In this document: piece after piece, positions 16,167 through 24,849 of the stretch | How positions within the stretch are numbered: the stretch's first letter is position 1 | Layout of the letters: each line of letters starts with the position of its first letter | Assembly (NCBI GenBank): GCA_030156895.1 | Contig: JASGLP010000006.1 | Location: forward strand, 1-64,000 | Length of the DNA: 64,000 nt | Direction of reading: 5' to 3' | From: Eubacteriaceae bacterium | GTDB taxonomy: Bacteria; Bacillota; Clostridia; Eubacteriales; Eubacteriaceae | Translations under genes and position numbers: made by a program | The notes under the pieces: model-generated | What the model was told of the DNA's origin: nothing | The model's input: only the letters and a program-made list of their open reading frames with translations | Database searches by the model: none

Positions 16167-17783
16167 ATGAGCACTGCTAATTATTCTGAATTGTCAGTAG
16201 AAAAACCAAATACAAATTCCAAAAGATTGAGAAAAATTATTTCAATTCTTGTCAATCATGAAATTACGCAAGGTCTGACCCCGGAAAAATTACGAGCAAT
16301 TATTGAAGATCTGGGGCCGACCTTTATTAAGGTTGGACAGATGATGTCCATGCGACGGGATATTTTATCTAATGAATATTGCGAAGAATTACAAAAGCTC
16401 AGATCACAGGTCAGGCCTATGGAATATGAACTGGTCATTGCAACAATCGAAGAAGAGTATGGTGCCTTAATCGAAACTGTCTTTAAAAAGATTAATCCTG
16501 AGCCATTAGGATCGGCATCCATTGCACAGGTTCATGAAGCAGAACTGATTGATGGATCGAATGTCGTCGTTAAGGTTCAGCGTCCAGGGATTTATACCAT
16601 GATGGAACAGGATGTTGCTTTACTGCATCGGGCAACAAAAATTTTAAATTTTGCCAGTATCAGTAATGTGGTTGATTTTAAAATGATCGTTGATGAAATG
16701 TGGAATACTGTTCAGCAGGAAATGGATTTTCTGATCGAAGCTCAAAATGCGCATGAATTCAAAGAACTTCAGGAAGAAATAAAATATATTGACAGCCCAA
16801 TTATTTATGACCAGTTTACTACCTCGAAAGTGCTGGTGATGGAAGCCATTGATGGAATTGAAATTGATGATCATAAAGCGCTGTTGGCAGCGGGATACGA
16901 TCTGGAAGAAATTGGCTTGAAGCTAGCCGATAATTATATTAAACAAGTCATCGATGATGGCTTCTTTCACGCTGACCCACATCCGGGAAATATTTTTATT
17001 CGCGATGGTCAAATTGTCTGGATCGATCTGGGTATGATGGGGCGACTTACAAAGCGGGAAATGAATCTCTTTAAGCGCAGCGTCAAGTCTGTTGCATCCA
17101 ATGATGTAGAGGCATTAGAAAATGTGATCTTATCTTTGGGCATTCATAAGGGTCGACAAATAAATCACTCAAGACTGTATGAGGGAATTGACCGGATGCT
17201 GGAAGACTATGCTACTGAGGATATCAGTAATATTAATATGGGAAAATTTCTGGAGGAAATTTTAAAGATTGCCGGAGAAAACCATATCGGTATGCCCAGA
17301 GGAATCAGTATGTTAAGCCGTGGGATCATGACCCTGGAAGGTGTGATTGCCGATCTTTCTCCGCAGAAAAATGTTGTCAGCATTATGAGCGGACATATGG
17401 CTGGACGTGCAATAACTGAATTTGATTTCCAGCAGTTCTTAATGACAAATGGCAAAAAAATATTGACGTCTGGTGGTAAAGCTATTAATGTTCCGGGGCA
17501 AATTTCCGATTTTTTAAATCTGATCAATAAAGGTCAAACAAAAATTAATCTGGAGTTGATGGGTTCCGAGGAGCCACTTCGTGAAATTGACCGGATGGTT
17601 AATAAGATTGTAATTTGTATCATCTCAGCCGCCCTTTTAATTGGTTCGAGTTTTATCGCAACGACTGATATGACACCAAAATTTCTTGGCATTCCTGTTT
17701 TGGGAACGATTGGCTACATCAGTGCAATTCTCTTAAGCAGTGGCTTAATGATTTCTATTTTAAGAAAATGGCGACATCGTTAA
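16167..17783 (+). CDS. UbiB/ABC1 (AarF) family atypical kinase
   Basis: 538 residues. Family marks are the KxGQ motif (FIKVGQMMSMR), the alanine-rich nucleotide loop SASIAQVHEA, VKVQRPG, DFLIEAQNA, the catalytic HADPHPGN and the metal-binding DLGMMG. Two transmembrane helices end the protein (about 480-535). Members have ATPase/kinase activity linked to quinone and isoprenoid lipid metabolism. In an anaerobe without obvious ubiquinone genes the substrate is unclear. The ATG at 16167 follows AAAGGTG; a TTG one codon earlier is less likely. Confidence 0.9.
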   Translation: MSTANYSELSVEKPNTNSKRLRKIISILVNHEITQGLTPEKLRAIIEDLGPTFIKVGQMMSMRRDILSNEYCEELQKLRSQVRPMEYELVIATIEEEYGALIETVFKKINPEPLGSASIAQVHEAELIDGSNVVVKVQRPGIYTMMEQDVALLHRATKILNFASISNVVDFKMIVDEMWNTVQQEMDFLIEAQNAHEFKELQEEIKYIDSPIIYDQFTTSKVLVMEAIDGIEIDDHKALLAAGYDLEEIGLKLADNYIKQVIDDGFFHADPHPGNIFIRDGQIVWIDLGMMGRLTKREMNLFKRSVKSVASNDVEALENVILSLGIHKGRQINHSRLYEGIDRMLEDYATEDISNINMGKFLEEILKIAGENHIGMPRGISMLSRGIMTLEGVIADLSPQKNVVSIMSGHMAGRAITEFDFQQFLMTNGKKILTSGGKAINVPGQISDFLNLINKGQTKINLELMGSEEPLREIDRMVNKIVICIISAALLIGSSFIATTDMTPKFLGIPVLGTIGYISAILLSSGLMISILRKWRHR

Positions 17784-17784
17784 A

Positions 17785-17832
17785 GGCATAAAAAAACCTT
17801 TCCGAAATGACACGGAAAGGTTTTTTTATGCC
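17785..17832. terminator. Bidirectional terminator after the UbiB gene
   Basis: A 20-bp perfect stem (17785-17804 with 17813-17832, core AACCTTTCCG / CGGAAAGGTT) with an 8-base loop and long A/T tracts on both sides. Confidence 0.9.
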
Positions 17833-17882
17833 CTTTTTTGTTTGATCTGGACAAATTTAATCAACGACAACTGAAAAAGTAC

Positions 17883-17935
17883 TTGACAAATACGGCGAAA
17901 AGTATTATTGTATTAAACAAGTAATACAATAATAC
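17883..17935 (+). promoter_or_regulatory. Promoter and operator of the GntR-ABC operon
   Basis: TTGACA at 17883 is followed, after about 17 bases, by TATTAT/TATTGT. A perfect 14-bp inverted repeat GTATTATTGTATTA (17902-17915) / 17922-17935 with a 6-base spacer covers the -10 region and start site. It is a likely autoregulatory operator for the YtrA-type regulator encoded next. Confidence 0.8.
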
Positions 17936-17955
17936 AAAAAAACAAGGAGGCCGCA

Positions 17956-18351
17956 ATGAAATGGAACATTGATTCTGATCGACCAATATATAAGCAATTG
18001 ATTGAACAGATTGAATATCGTATTGTATCTGGACTATATAAGCCCGGTGACAAGTTGTCATCAGTTCGGGAGCTGGCAATGGATGCTGGCGTTAATCCTA
18101 ATACCATGCAAAAGGCATTGGCAGAATTAGAACGTAGCGGGTTGGTTTTTACGGTGCGAACCAGTGGCAGATATATTACAAAGGAGATAAAAGTGATTGA
18201 AGAAGTGAAAAAAACAATAGCATTCGATGAGATTGAACGATTCTTTGAAAAAATGCAATCTCTAGGGTATACGAAAAGGGAAATTATTTCTCTGATTGAA
18301 ACTGATAAAGAAAGAGGTCAAGAAAATGACAAACATCCTAACAGCAACTGA
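17956..18351 (+). CDS. GntR-family regulator, YtrA subfamily
   Basis: 131 residues. An N-terminal winged helix (PIYKQLIEQIEYRIVSG, PGDKLSSVRELA, VNPNTMQKALAELE) is followed by a short C-terminal helical segment of about 50 residues, as in YtrA regulators that control ABC transporter operons. It overlaps the ATPase gene by 26 bases. ACAAGGAGG precedes the ATG. It probably represses its own operon through the palindrome at 17902-17935. Confidence 0.92.
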   Translation: MKWNIDSDRPIYKQLIEQIEYRIVSGLYKPGDKLSSVRELAMDAGVNPNTMQKALAELERSGLVFTVRTSGRYITKEIKVIEEVKKTIAFDEIERFFEKMQSLGYTKREIISLIETDKERGQENDKHPNSN

Positions 18352-19024
18352 CCTGTCCAAAAGTTTTGGCAAAAAAGAGGCCTTAAAAAATATCAGTCTG
18401 GAAATCCCCCGGGGCAAAATTATTGGCTTGCTGGGTCCCAATGGCAGTGGTAAAACGACATTTATAAAACTGGTAACGGGTCTTCTTGTTCCCAGCGCAG
18501 GGGAAATAAAAGTAAATGATTTAGACCCGGGCGTTGAAACTAAAAAGATTGTTTCATATCTGCCAGAACGAACCTATTTAAACAGCTGGATGAAAATTGA
18601 TGATATCTTGAGTTTTTTTGAAGATTTTTATCCTGATTTTAATCGAATCAAAGCGCAGAATATGATGCAGGATCTTGAGTTAAACAGTAATGACCGCTTA
18701 AAAACCCTTTCAAAAGGCAACAAAGAAAAAGTGCAATTGATTCTGGTTATGAGCAGGGATGCTGACTTATATTTACTGGATGAACCCATCGGTGGCGTGG
18801 ATCCGGCAGCCCGGGACTATATTCTTAATACGATCATTACAAATTATCAGGAAAATGCCTCGGTCATTATTTCTACTCATCTAATAGCGGATATCGAACA
18901 GGTTCTTGACGAGGTTGTTTTTATTTCAAAAGGGCAAGTAGCCTTAACTGCTTCTGTCGACGAAATCCGTGAAGAACATCACCAGTCAGTGGATGGATTA
19001 TTCAGAGAGGTGTTTAAATGCTAG
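18326..19024 (+). CDS. ABC transporter ATP-binding protein
   Basis: 232 residues, starting at ATG 18326 (MTNILTATDLSKSFG) inside the end of the GntR gene, with AGAGGT upstream. Walker A is GPNGSGKTT, the signature LSKGNKEKV, and Walker B LYLLDEPIGG; a switch histidine occurs in ISTHLI. The divergent signature is typical of the ABC-2 drug/peptide export type linked to YtrA regulators. It pairs with the permease gene that overlaps its stop codon. Confidence 0.92.
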   Translation: MTNILTATDLSKSFGKKEALKNISLEIPRGKIIGLLGPNGSGKTTFIKLVTGLLVPSAGEIKVNDLDPGVETKKIVSYLPERTYLNSWMKIDDILSFFEDFYPDFNRIKAQNMMQDLELNSNDRLKTLSKGNKEKVQLILVMSRDADLYLLDEPIGGVDPAARDYILNTIITNYQENASVIISTHLIADIEQVLDEVVFISKGQVALTASVDEIREEHHQSVDGLFREVFKC

Positions 19025-19842
19025 GAAAATTATTAAAACATGAGCTTAAAGCAAGTGGTCGGATATTTTTACCGATTTATGCAGTTTTATTGTTACTGAC
19101 GATTGTCAATAAACTGGTTCTATCATTAGGCTGTCCAGACTTTTTTAATGAAGAAACGGTCAGTCATCCGGTTATGGAAATGATCTTTGCGATTACCCTG
19201 CTCTTATATGTTGCGATTGTTGTTGCCCTTAGTGTGATGACTCTGGTTGTCATTGTGCAGCGATTTTATAAAAATCTCTTCACAGATGAGGGCTATCTCA
19301 TGTTTACCCTGCCGGTTAAAACCAGGGATCATATAATTTCAAAGCTCTTAATAGCAATGTTATGGACCTGTGTTTCGGGAGTGGTCATTACGATCACGAT
19401 CCTCATATTATCCTGGGGCACTTTCACCTGGATGGATGTTACCCAGGCCTATTCGATGCTGTCACAACAGGTTGAGACACAATTGCATTTGAGCATGGGA
19501 CTTTTAATTTTTGAGGCTGCCTTGATGATGATAACAGAAATAGTGGCATCGATTCTAATGATATATATTGCCATAGCGCTTGGCCAGCTGTTTAATCAGC
19601 ATCGCATTATTGCTGCTTTTGGGGCTTATGTAGTTATTTCAGTCGCCCTGCAGTTTATCTTTTCTATAGCCATGCTGCTGATACCGGTCTTTAATCTTGA
19701 TTATACATTTTTAAGTTTGGCAGATCCAACTGAAGTGGTTCAATGGTTTTTAAATGGAACAACCGCAATTAATCTACTTCTCTGCGCGGCCTTTTATTTT
19801 GGTACACAATACATCATGAAAAATAAATTAAATCTCGAATAG
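19018..19842 (+). CDS. ABC transporter permease
   Basis: 274 residues with about six hydrophobic helices (for example PIYAVLLLLTIVNKLV, MIFAITLLLYVAIVVAL and near the end LLLCAAFYFG). It overlaps the ATPase gene by 7 bases. No conserved substrate motif is visible. In YtrA-controlled systems such permeases often respond to cell-envelope stress or antibiotics, which is inference here. Confidence 0.85.
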   Translation: MLGKLLKHELKASGRIFLPIYAVLLLLTIVNKLVLSLGCPDFFNEETVSHPVMEMIFAITLLLYVAIVVALSVMTLVVIVQRFYKNLFTDEGYLMFTLPVKTRDHIISKLLIAMLWTCVSGVVITITILILSWGTFTWMDVTQAYSMLSQQVETQLHLSMGLLIFEAALMMITEIVASILMIYIAIALGQLFNQHRIIAAFGAYVVISVALQFIFSIAMLLIPVFNLDYTFLSLADPTEVVQWFLNGTTAINLLLCAAFYFGTQYIMKNKLNLE

Positions 19843-19902
19843 TCTTTAAGCCTGTGATAGTATAATCATAATAAATGAGGCGACAAAGGCAGGAGGTTTT
19901 TT

Positions 19903-20823
19903 ATGGGAATTGGAATAGACCTGGGTGGTACTGCGATAAAGGGCGGGATTGTCAGTGATGATGGTAAAATTATTCAAACACTTGAATATGCAACGATCCC
20001 TGAATCAGGTTATGAAAATATTTTGTTAACGATCAGTCGGATGATTAACGAGCTTAGGGAAAGGTCAGAATCGGTAAGTGAAGTGGGGATCGGCATACCA
20101 GGGGTTATTGATGCCCACTCGCAAATGATTTTATCCTGTCCCAATTTGGGCTGGAAAAATAAAAATTTTAAATCAGATCTTGAAAATAAACTTTCTGTCA
20201 AAGTAAATCTGATTAATGATGCGACAGCTGCAGCAATGGGAGAATACGCATATGGCAGTGGACTTGGTGCTAGTTCGATGATCATGCTGACTCTGGGCAC
20301 GGGAATTGGCGGCGGGATCATTCTGAACGATCAAATAATTAGCGGGACGCATGGTGTGGCCAGCGAAATCGGACATATGATAGTTGGTGAGAACTTTTAT
20401 GATTGCGCCTGTGGGAAAAATGGCTGTCTCGAGACTTTCTCATCTGTCACCGCCCTAAAAAAATATATCGATCTACAATTACAAAACGGCATACCTTCCA
20501 ATCTGGCTCAATATGACATGATCAACGGCGCGATCATTTTTGATGAAGCGCGAAACAATGACCAGTTAGCGCTTGAAGCTCTTGATCGGATGTGCCGCTA
20601 TCTTGGTCTTGCTATTTCAAATCTCAACGATATCCTCGATCCTGACATTTTTGTGATCGGTGGAGGACTTTCGGCAGCAGGCGAATTCTTATTAAATAAA
20701 CTGATCGGGTCTCTTCAAAGATTTTTAACTTATAAAGATTTGGCTCAACCTCAACTTGTCTTGGCCAGCTTGGGCAACGACGCCGGATTGATTGGGGCAG
20801 CTTGTTTAAAAAATTATCATTGA
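19903..20823 (+). CDS. ROK-family glucokinase
   Basis: 306 residues. ATP-dependent sugar kinase, most likely glucose to glucose-6-phosphate. It has the nucleotide motif GIDLGGTAIKGG, NDATAAAMGE (catalytic Asp region), LGTGIGGGII, and the ROK zinc motif CACGKNGCLE. GGCAGGAGG precedes the ATG. Other ROK sugar kinases (fructose, N-acylmannosamine) have similar motifs, so substrate is probable rather than certain. Confidence 0.88.
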   Translation: MGIGIDLGGTAIKGGIVSDDGKIIQTLEYATIPESGYENILLTISRMINELRERSESVSEVGIGIPGVIDAHSQMILSCPNLGWKNKNFKSDLENKLSVKVNLINDATAAAMGEYAYGSGLGASSMIMLTLGTGIGGGIILNDQIISGTHGVASEIGHMIVGENFYDCACGKNGCLETFSSVTALKKYIDLQLQNGIPSNLAQYDMINGAIIFDEARNNDQLALEALDRMCRYLGLAISNLNDILDPDIFVIGGGLSAAGEFLLNKLIGSLQRFLTYKDLAQPQLVLASLGNDAGLIGAACLKNYH

Positions 20824-20847
20824 TTTTTTAATCAGAGTGGTTATAAT
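20820..20847 (+). promoter_or_regulatory. Promoter of the rubredoxin gene
   Basis: TTGATT, 16-base spacer, TATAAT. The -35 box overlaps the glucokinase stop codon, and the -10 box is 31 bases before the rubredoxin ATG. Confidence 0.6.
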
Positions 20848-20878
20848 TAATAGTGAATCTGTTTTGAGGAGGTAACAA

Positions 20879-21040
20879 ATGGAAAAATATGAATGTGATG
20901 TTTGCGGATATGTTTATGACCCTGAACTGGGCGATCCTGATAATGGAATTGCACCAGGAACCGCCTTTGCTGATATTCCTGATGGATGGGAATGTCCCAC
21001 TTGTGGCGTAGACAAAGATTCGTTTAGTCTATTATCTTAA
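20879..21040 (+). CDS. Rubredoxin
   Basis: 53 residues, a small cytosolic electron carrier with one iron held by four cysteines. Both knuckles are present: [12 protein letters not shown] and [33 protein letters not shown] is the standard linker. The ATG follows GAGGAGG. It has its own promoter and a strong terminator. In anaerobes rubredoxin feeds electrons to oxygen- or peroxide-reducing enzymes. Confidence 0.97.
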   Translation: MEKYECDVCGYVYDPELGDPDNGIAPGTAFADIPDGWECPTCGVDKDSFSLLS

Positions 21041-21058
21041 TTTTAAAAAAGTAAAAGG

Positions 21059-21108
21059 CATCTGTCTTCAACCAGGTCTCCTGTCGTTGAAGCAGATGTT
21101 TTTTTTAC
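21059..21108 (+). terminator. Terminator of the rubredoxin gene
   Basis: A two-part stem (CATCTG/CAGATG and CTTCAAC/GTTGAAG, with a single extra T) closes a 13-base loop and is followed by ten T's. Confidence 0.9.
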
Positions 21109-21195
21109 TTTCTCGCATAAAGTTTAATGATCTTTTAACAGTTTTCATTGAAAAATATGTTAAAATAAAAGATATGTTCAAAGAGTTGAGGTGTA

Positions 21196-22749
21196 ATGAT
21201 GATAAAACGATTTTCGGTTATTTATATAGGTTCAAGCAAATGTGAGCTGATAATTGGGCAACGGGGAAAAGGCACCATAAATATCTTGGATCGGGTAAGC
21301 TATCCAATTCGATTTGGATCGCAGAGTTTCACGAAAGGGTTTATTGATTTTAAGCTGGTATACGCACTTTGTCAAACGATTAATGATTACATCAGCATGT
21401 CAAAAACTTTCGATGTGGAAAGTATTCGAATAGTCGGTACGACCGCCCTTCGAGAAGCTAAGAATCAACTTTATATTCTTGAACAGATTCGTATTAATAC
21501 GGGTGGTTATCGCGTTGAAATATTGGATCAAGAAGAAGAAATTCATTTGATTTATCGCCATATGGTTTCAAAATGCGAAAATGAATATGATATTATCGGG
21601 TCTGAGAACAAAGATCAGATGATGGCTGCAATTTCTAGCGGCAATCTTTCAGTTGCATTGTTAAAAAATGGAATTATTGATTATCATCAGACGGCTGAAC
21701 TTGGTTATTTAAAAATGCGACATTTTTTACGGTCTATCGAAGAAAATACAGAACGATTTGAAACGCTACTAAATGAATTTATCGGTATCAATACACGCGA
21801 AATCTCTGAAAATATCCGTAAAAGAAAAATTCATCGTTTGTTTGTATCTTCACACGAAGTTGAGATGATTGCCCGACTTTATGGTTGCCATGAAATAAAA
21901 GATTTTTATGATCTGGATGTAGAAGGTTTTGCAGCGCTTTGCAACCAGACTATCAACCTGACAATGAACCAGTTGATGCGTAAATTTCCTTCCTTAAGAC
22001 AAAACGAAGCAGAAACCCTTAATCATACGCTAATATTGTATCTTAAATTGATTAAAGAAACTGGCGTAAAAAAATTAACTTTGATTCCCATGAGCATCGG
22101 GGATGCTATTATGGATGATCATTTTCAGGTAATGCGGACGCAACGACTAAAGGAATGGATTGAAAAAGGAGCCTATCAATCGGCCATTAAAATTGGTGAA
22201 AAATACCAGGTTTCTTTAAAGCATGCCAAGCAAATTGAAATGCTTAGCCAAAGAATTTTTGATGCCCTAAAAAAACATCATGAAATGGGTAAACGTGAAA
22301 GACTGCTCTTGTCGATGCTTTCCTATTTGCAAGGGGTTGGGATGATGATTAATTCCAAAGATTATTGGATTCAAAGCCGCCATATTATCGAAAACACCGA
22401 TTTGATTGGGATTAGCGGACATGAAAAGGATGTGATGGGTTTAGTCAGTGAGCTGGTTAAATCACAGGTCATTGAACCTGAGATTCATATAAAAAACAGT
22501 GAAGCTGACAAATATCTTCAGGTTGCCAAACTGACAGCAATTTTGAAATTAGCCCTGGCATTAGATCAAAGTGATCAGCAGAAAGTAAAAAAAATAAGCT
22601 GCCGAGTCAAAGAAGAAGAATTACTCATTGAAGTATCAACGGGTATCAATTTTCAACTGGAAGAGTATTTCTTTAAGTACAGTGCCTATACGATGGAAAA
22701 AATTTATGGAATCAAACCAATATTAAAAATAAAGAGAGTGGAATTATGA
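21196..22749 (+). CDS. Ppx/GppA paralogue with degenerate active site
   Basis: 517 residues, same overall plan as the Ppx/GppA-HD protein encoded at 24850: an actin-like phosphatase region and a C-terminal HD-like helical domain. Key motifs are altered. The first phosphate loop reads YIGSSKCELIIG where active members have DIGSNS. The second reads AAISSGNLSVAL where they have DIGGGS. The HD position reads MLSYLQGVG in place of LHDxG. It is therefore probably not an exopolyphosphatase and may bind (p)ppGpp or polyphosphate as a regulator; that is inference. It is the first gene of the ppk operon and overlaps ppk by 4 bases. Confidence 0.75.
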   Translation: MMIKRFSVIYIGSSKCELIIGQRGKGTINILDRVSYPIRFGSQSFTKGFIDFKLVYALCQTINDYISMSKTFDVESIRIVGTTALREAKNQLYILEQIRINTGGYRVEILDQEEEIHLIYRHMVSKCENEYDIIGSENKDQMMAAISSGNLSVALLKNGIIDYHQTAELGYLKMRHFLRSIEENTERFETLLNEFIGINTREISENIRKRKIHRLFVSSHEVEMIARLYGCHEIKDFYDLDVEGFAALCNQTINLTMNQLMRKFPSLRQNEAETLNHTLILYLKLIKETGVKKLTLIPMSIGDAIMDDHFQVMRTQRLKEWIEKGAYQSAIKIGEKYQVSLKHAKQIEMLSQRIFDALKKHHEMGKRERLLLSMLSYLQGVGMMINSKDYWIQSRHIIENTDLIGISGHEKDVMGLVSELVKSQVIEPEIHIKNSEADKYLQVAKLTAILKLALALDQSDQQKVKKISCRVKEEELLIEVSTGINFQLEEYFFKYSAYTMEKIYGIKPILKIKRVEL

Positions 22750-24833
22750 GTGAAAAACATATCATCAACAGAGAAGTCAGTTGGCTGGATTTTAATTATC
22801 GGGTATTAGAAGAAGCCTATGATAAATGTAATCTGGTGATGGATCGGTTAAAATTTTTAGCCATTACAGCATCCAATCTTGATGAATTTTTTATGGTACG
22901 AGTTGCCGGTATTATGGACCAGATCAATGTTGGATATGAAAAAAGAAGTGCCGATGGCTTAACCCCAAAAGAACAACTGGAAATTTTAACCAGCCTGACC
23001 CACGAATTTATGTCCCGGCAGTATACTTGTTTGTCAAAATCTATTATTCCTGAGCTGAATCAAAATGGCATCTATTTTAAAAACTTTCAGGATCTTGATG
23101 ATGCGGAAAAATCATTTGTAAAACATTATTTTGAACAGGAATGTTATCCTGTTTTAACGCCTCAGGCCATTGATAATAGCCGGCCATTTCCCCTGGTGAA
23201 AAATAACCAGGTATATATTTTGATCATGCTTCATGATAAGGAAGCAAAAAACCGGGAACAAAAAGAATTTATGGCTATCCTTGAAATCCCAAAAGTTTTA
23301 GGTCGCATTATTCATCTGCCCAAGATGGATACTTCGCAAGAAGAACATTATATTTTTATTGAAAATTTAATTATTCCATTCGTGAATGAACTATTTACAG
23401 GCTATGAAATTAAACATGCCAGTGAGTTTAGAATCACCAGAAATGGTGATTTAGCCATTGATGAAGATGAAGCTGAGGACTTATTAATCGAAATAGAAAA
23501 ATCGATTCAACAACGAAAATGGGGCGCCTGTATTAAACTTGAAATAACACGGGACACTAGTAAAAAAATGAAAAAATGGCTGATGAAAGAGCTCGACATC
23601 AAGAACGACGAAGTATATGAACTTAACGGTATCCTGGATTTAACGACTTTTATGAAGTTTCAGGGACGACCTGAATTTAGTGATCTGCGAGAATCAAAAT
23701 ATCGACCTGTCCTATCCGCAGAGTTTTATGGCAGAGATGATATTTTTAAAGTTATTCGAGAAAAAGATCGACTGCTGCATCATCCTTATCAGTCATTTGA
23801 AACAGTGATCGATTTTGTCAGACAGGCTGCTGACGATCCGGATGTCCTGGCGATCAAACAAACCTTGTATCGCGTCAGTGGCGATTCACCAATTATTGAA
23901 GCCTTAATTCGAGCCGCCCAAAATGGCAAACAAGTTACCGTTTTAGTCGAGCTAAAGGCGCGTTTTGATGAAGAAAACAATATTATCTGGGCAAAAAAAC
24001 TTGAAAAAGCCGGATGTCATGTGATCTATGGTTTAGTTGGACTAAAAATCCACTGTAAAATGATTCTAGTGGTTCGAAAAGAATCAGATGGGATTCGTCG
24101 CTATGTTCATCTGGGAACCGGCAACTATAATGATGTCACAGCGGCATTATATACCGATATGGGGCTTTTGACTGTTAACGAAGGGATCGCTTCGGATGTG
24201 ACAACCTTGTTTAATTTGTTATCAGGCTATAGTCATTATACCTTATGGAAAAAAATCGATGTTGCCCCAAAAACCATGCGGGAAGCCTTTACTAAAAAAA
24301 TTGATAGAGAGATAGAAAATATTAAGATGGGCGATAAGGGCAAGATTATTGCAAAAATGAACTCTCTGATTGATAGTGATATCATTAGTAAACTCTACGA
24401 AGCTTCTCAGGCTGGCGTTGAGATTATATTAATTGTCAGAGGCATGTGCTCCTTAATTCCAGGAATACCAGATCTCAGCGATAATATTACGGTGCACAGC
24501 ATTGTTGGAACTTTTCTCGAACACAGTCGAATCTATTATTTTTATAATCAGGGAGCTGAGGACTATTATCTGTCCAGTGCCGATTGGATGGAACGTAATC
24601 TGAATCGTCGAATCGAAACCTTGTTTCCGGTGGAAGATTCTGACTTGAAAAAGAAATTAGAGAAAATTCTGGACATCACGATTCGGGATACCATCAAAAC
24701 CCGCGTGATGCTTAATGATGGACATTATATCAGAGTTGATAAACGCGGAAAAGAGTTATTATCCTGTCAGCAGTATTTTTGTGATGAAGCTGAAAGGGCA
24801 TTTGAAGCAATCAAAAATCAGCAATTGAGTTAA
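22746..24833 (+). CDS. ppk1: Polyphosphate kinase 1
   Basis: 695 residues. It makes polyphosphate from ATP. The N-terminal part begins INREVSWLDFNYRVLEEA and has LKFLAITASNLDEFFMVR. The autophosphorylated histidine lies in YVHLGTGNYND (about residue 455), and the second essential histidine in LEHSRIYYF (about 600). Length and motifs are standard for PPK1. It overlaps the gene before it by 4 bases and lies 16 bases from the true Ppx, so synthesis and breakdown are co-transcribed. Confidence 0.97.
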   Translation: MSEKHIINREVSWLDFNYRVLEEAYDKCNLVMDRLKFLAITASNLDEFFMVRVAGIMDQINVGYEKRSADGLTPKEQLEILTSLTHEFMSRQYTCLSKSIIPELNQNGIYFKNFQDLDDAEKSFVKHYFEQECYPVLTPQAIDNSRPFPLVKNNQVYILIMLHDKEAKNREQKEFMAILEIPKVLGRIIHLPKMDTSQEEHYIFIENLIIPFVNELFTGYEIKHASEFRITRNGDLAIDEDEAEDLLIEIEKSIQQRKWGACIKLEITRDTSKKMKKWLMKELDIKNDEVYELNGILDLTTFMKFQGRPEFSDLRESKYRPVLSAEFYGRDDIFKVIREKDRLLHHPYQSFETVIDFVRQAADDPDVLAIKQTLYRVSGDSPIIEALIRAAQNGKQVTVLVELKARFDEENNIIWAKKLEKAGCHVIYGLVGLKIHCKMILVVRKESDGIRRYVHLGTGNYNDVTAALYTDMGLLTVNEGIASDVTTLFNLLSGYSHYTLWKKIDVAPKTMREAFTKKIDREIENIKMGDKGKIIAKMNSLIDSDIISKLYEASQAGVEIILIVRGMCSLIPGIPDLSDNITVHSIVGTFLEHSRIYYFYNQGAEDYYLSSADWMERNLNRRIETLFPVEDSDLKKKLEKILDITIRDTIKTRVMLNDGHYIRVDKRGKELLSCQQYFCDEAERAFEAIKNQQLS

Positions 24834-24849
24834 CTTGGAGGTAATTAGA

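Noticed and set aside
15728-16174. Minus-strand frame of 148 codons opposite the phasin-like gene
   Set aside because: Antisense shadow of a gene with a strong ribosome site and family-like composition.
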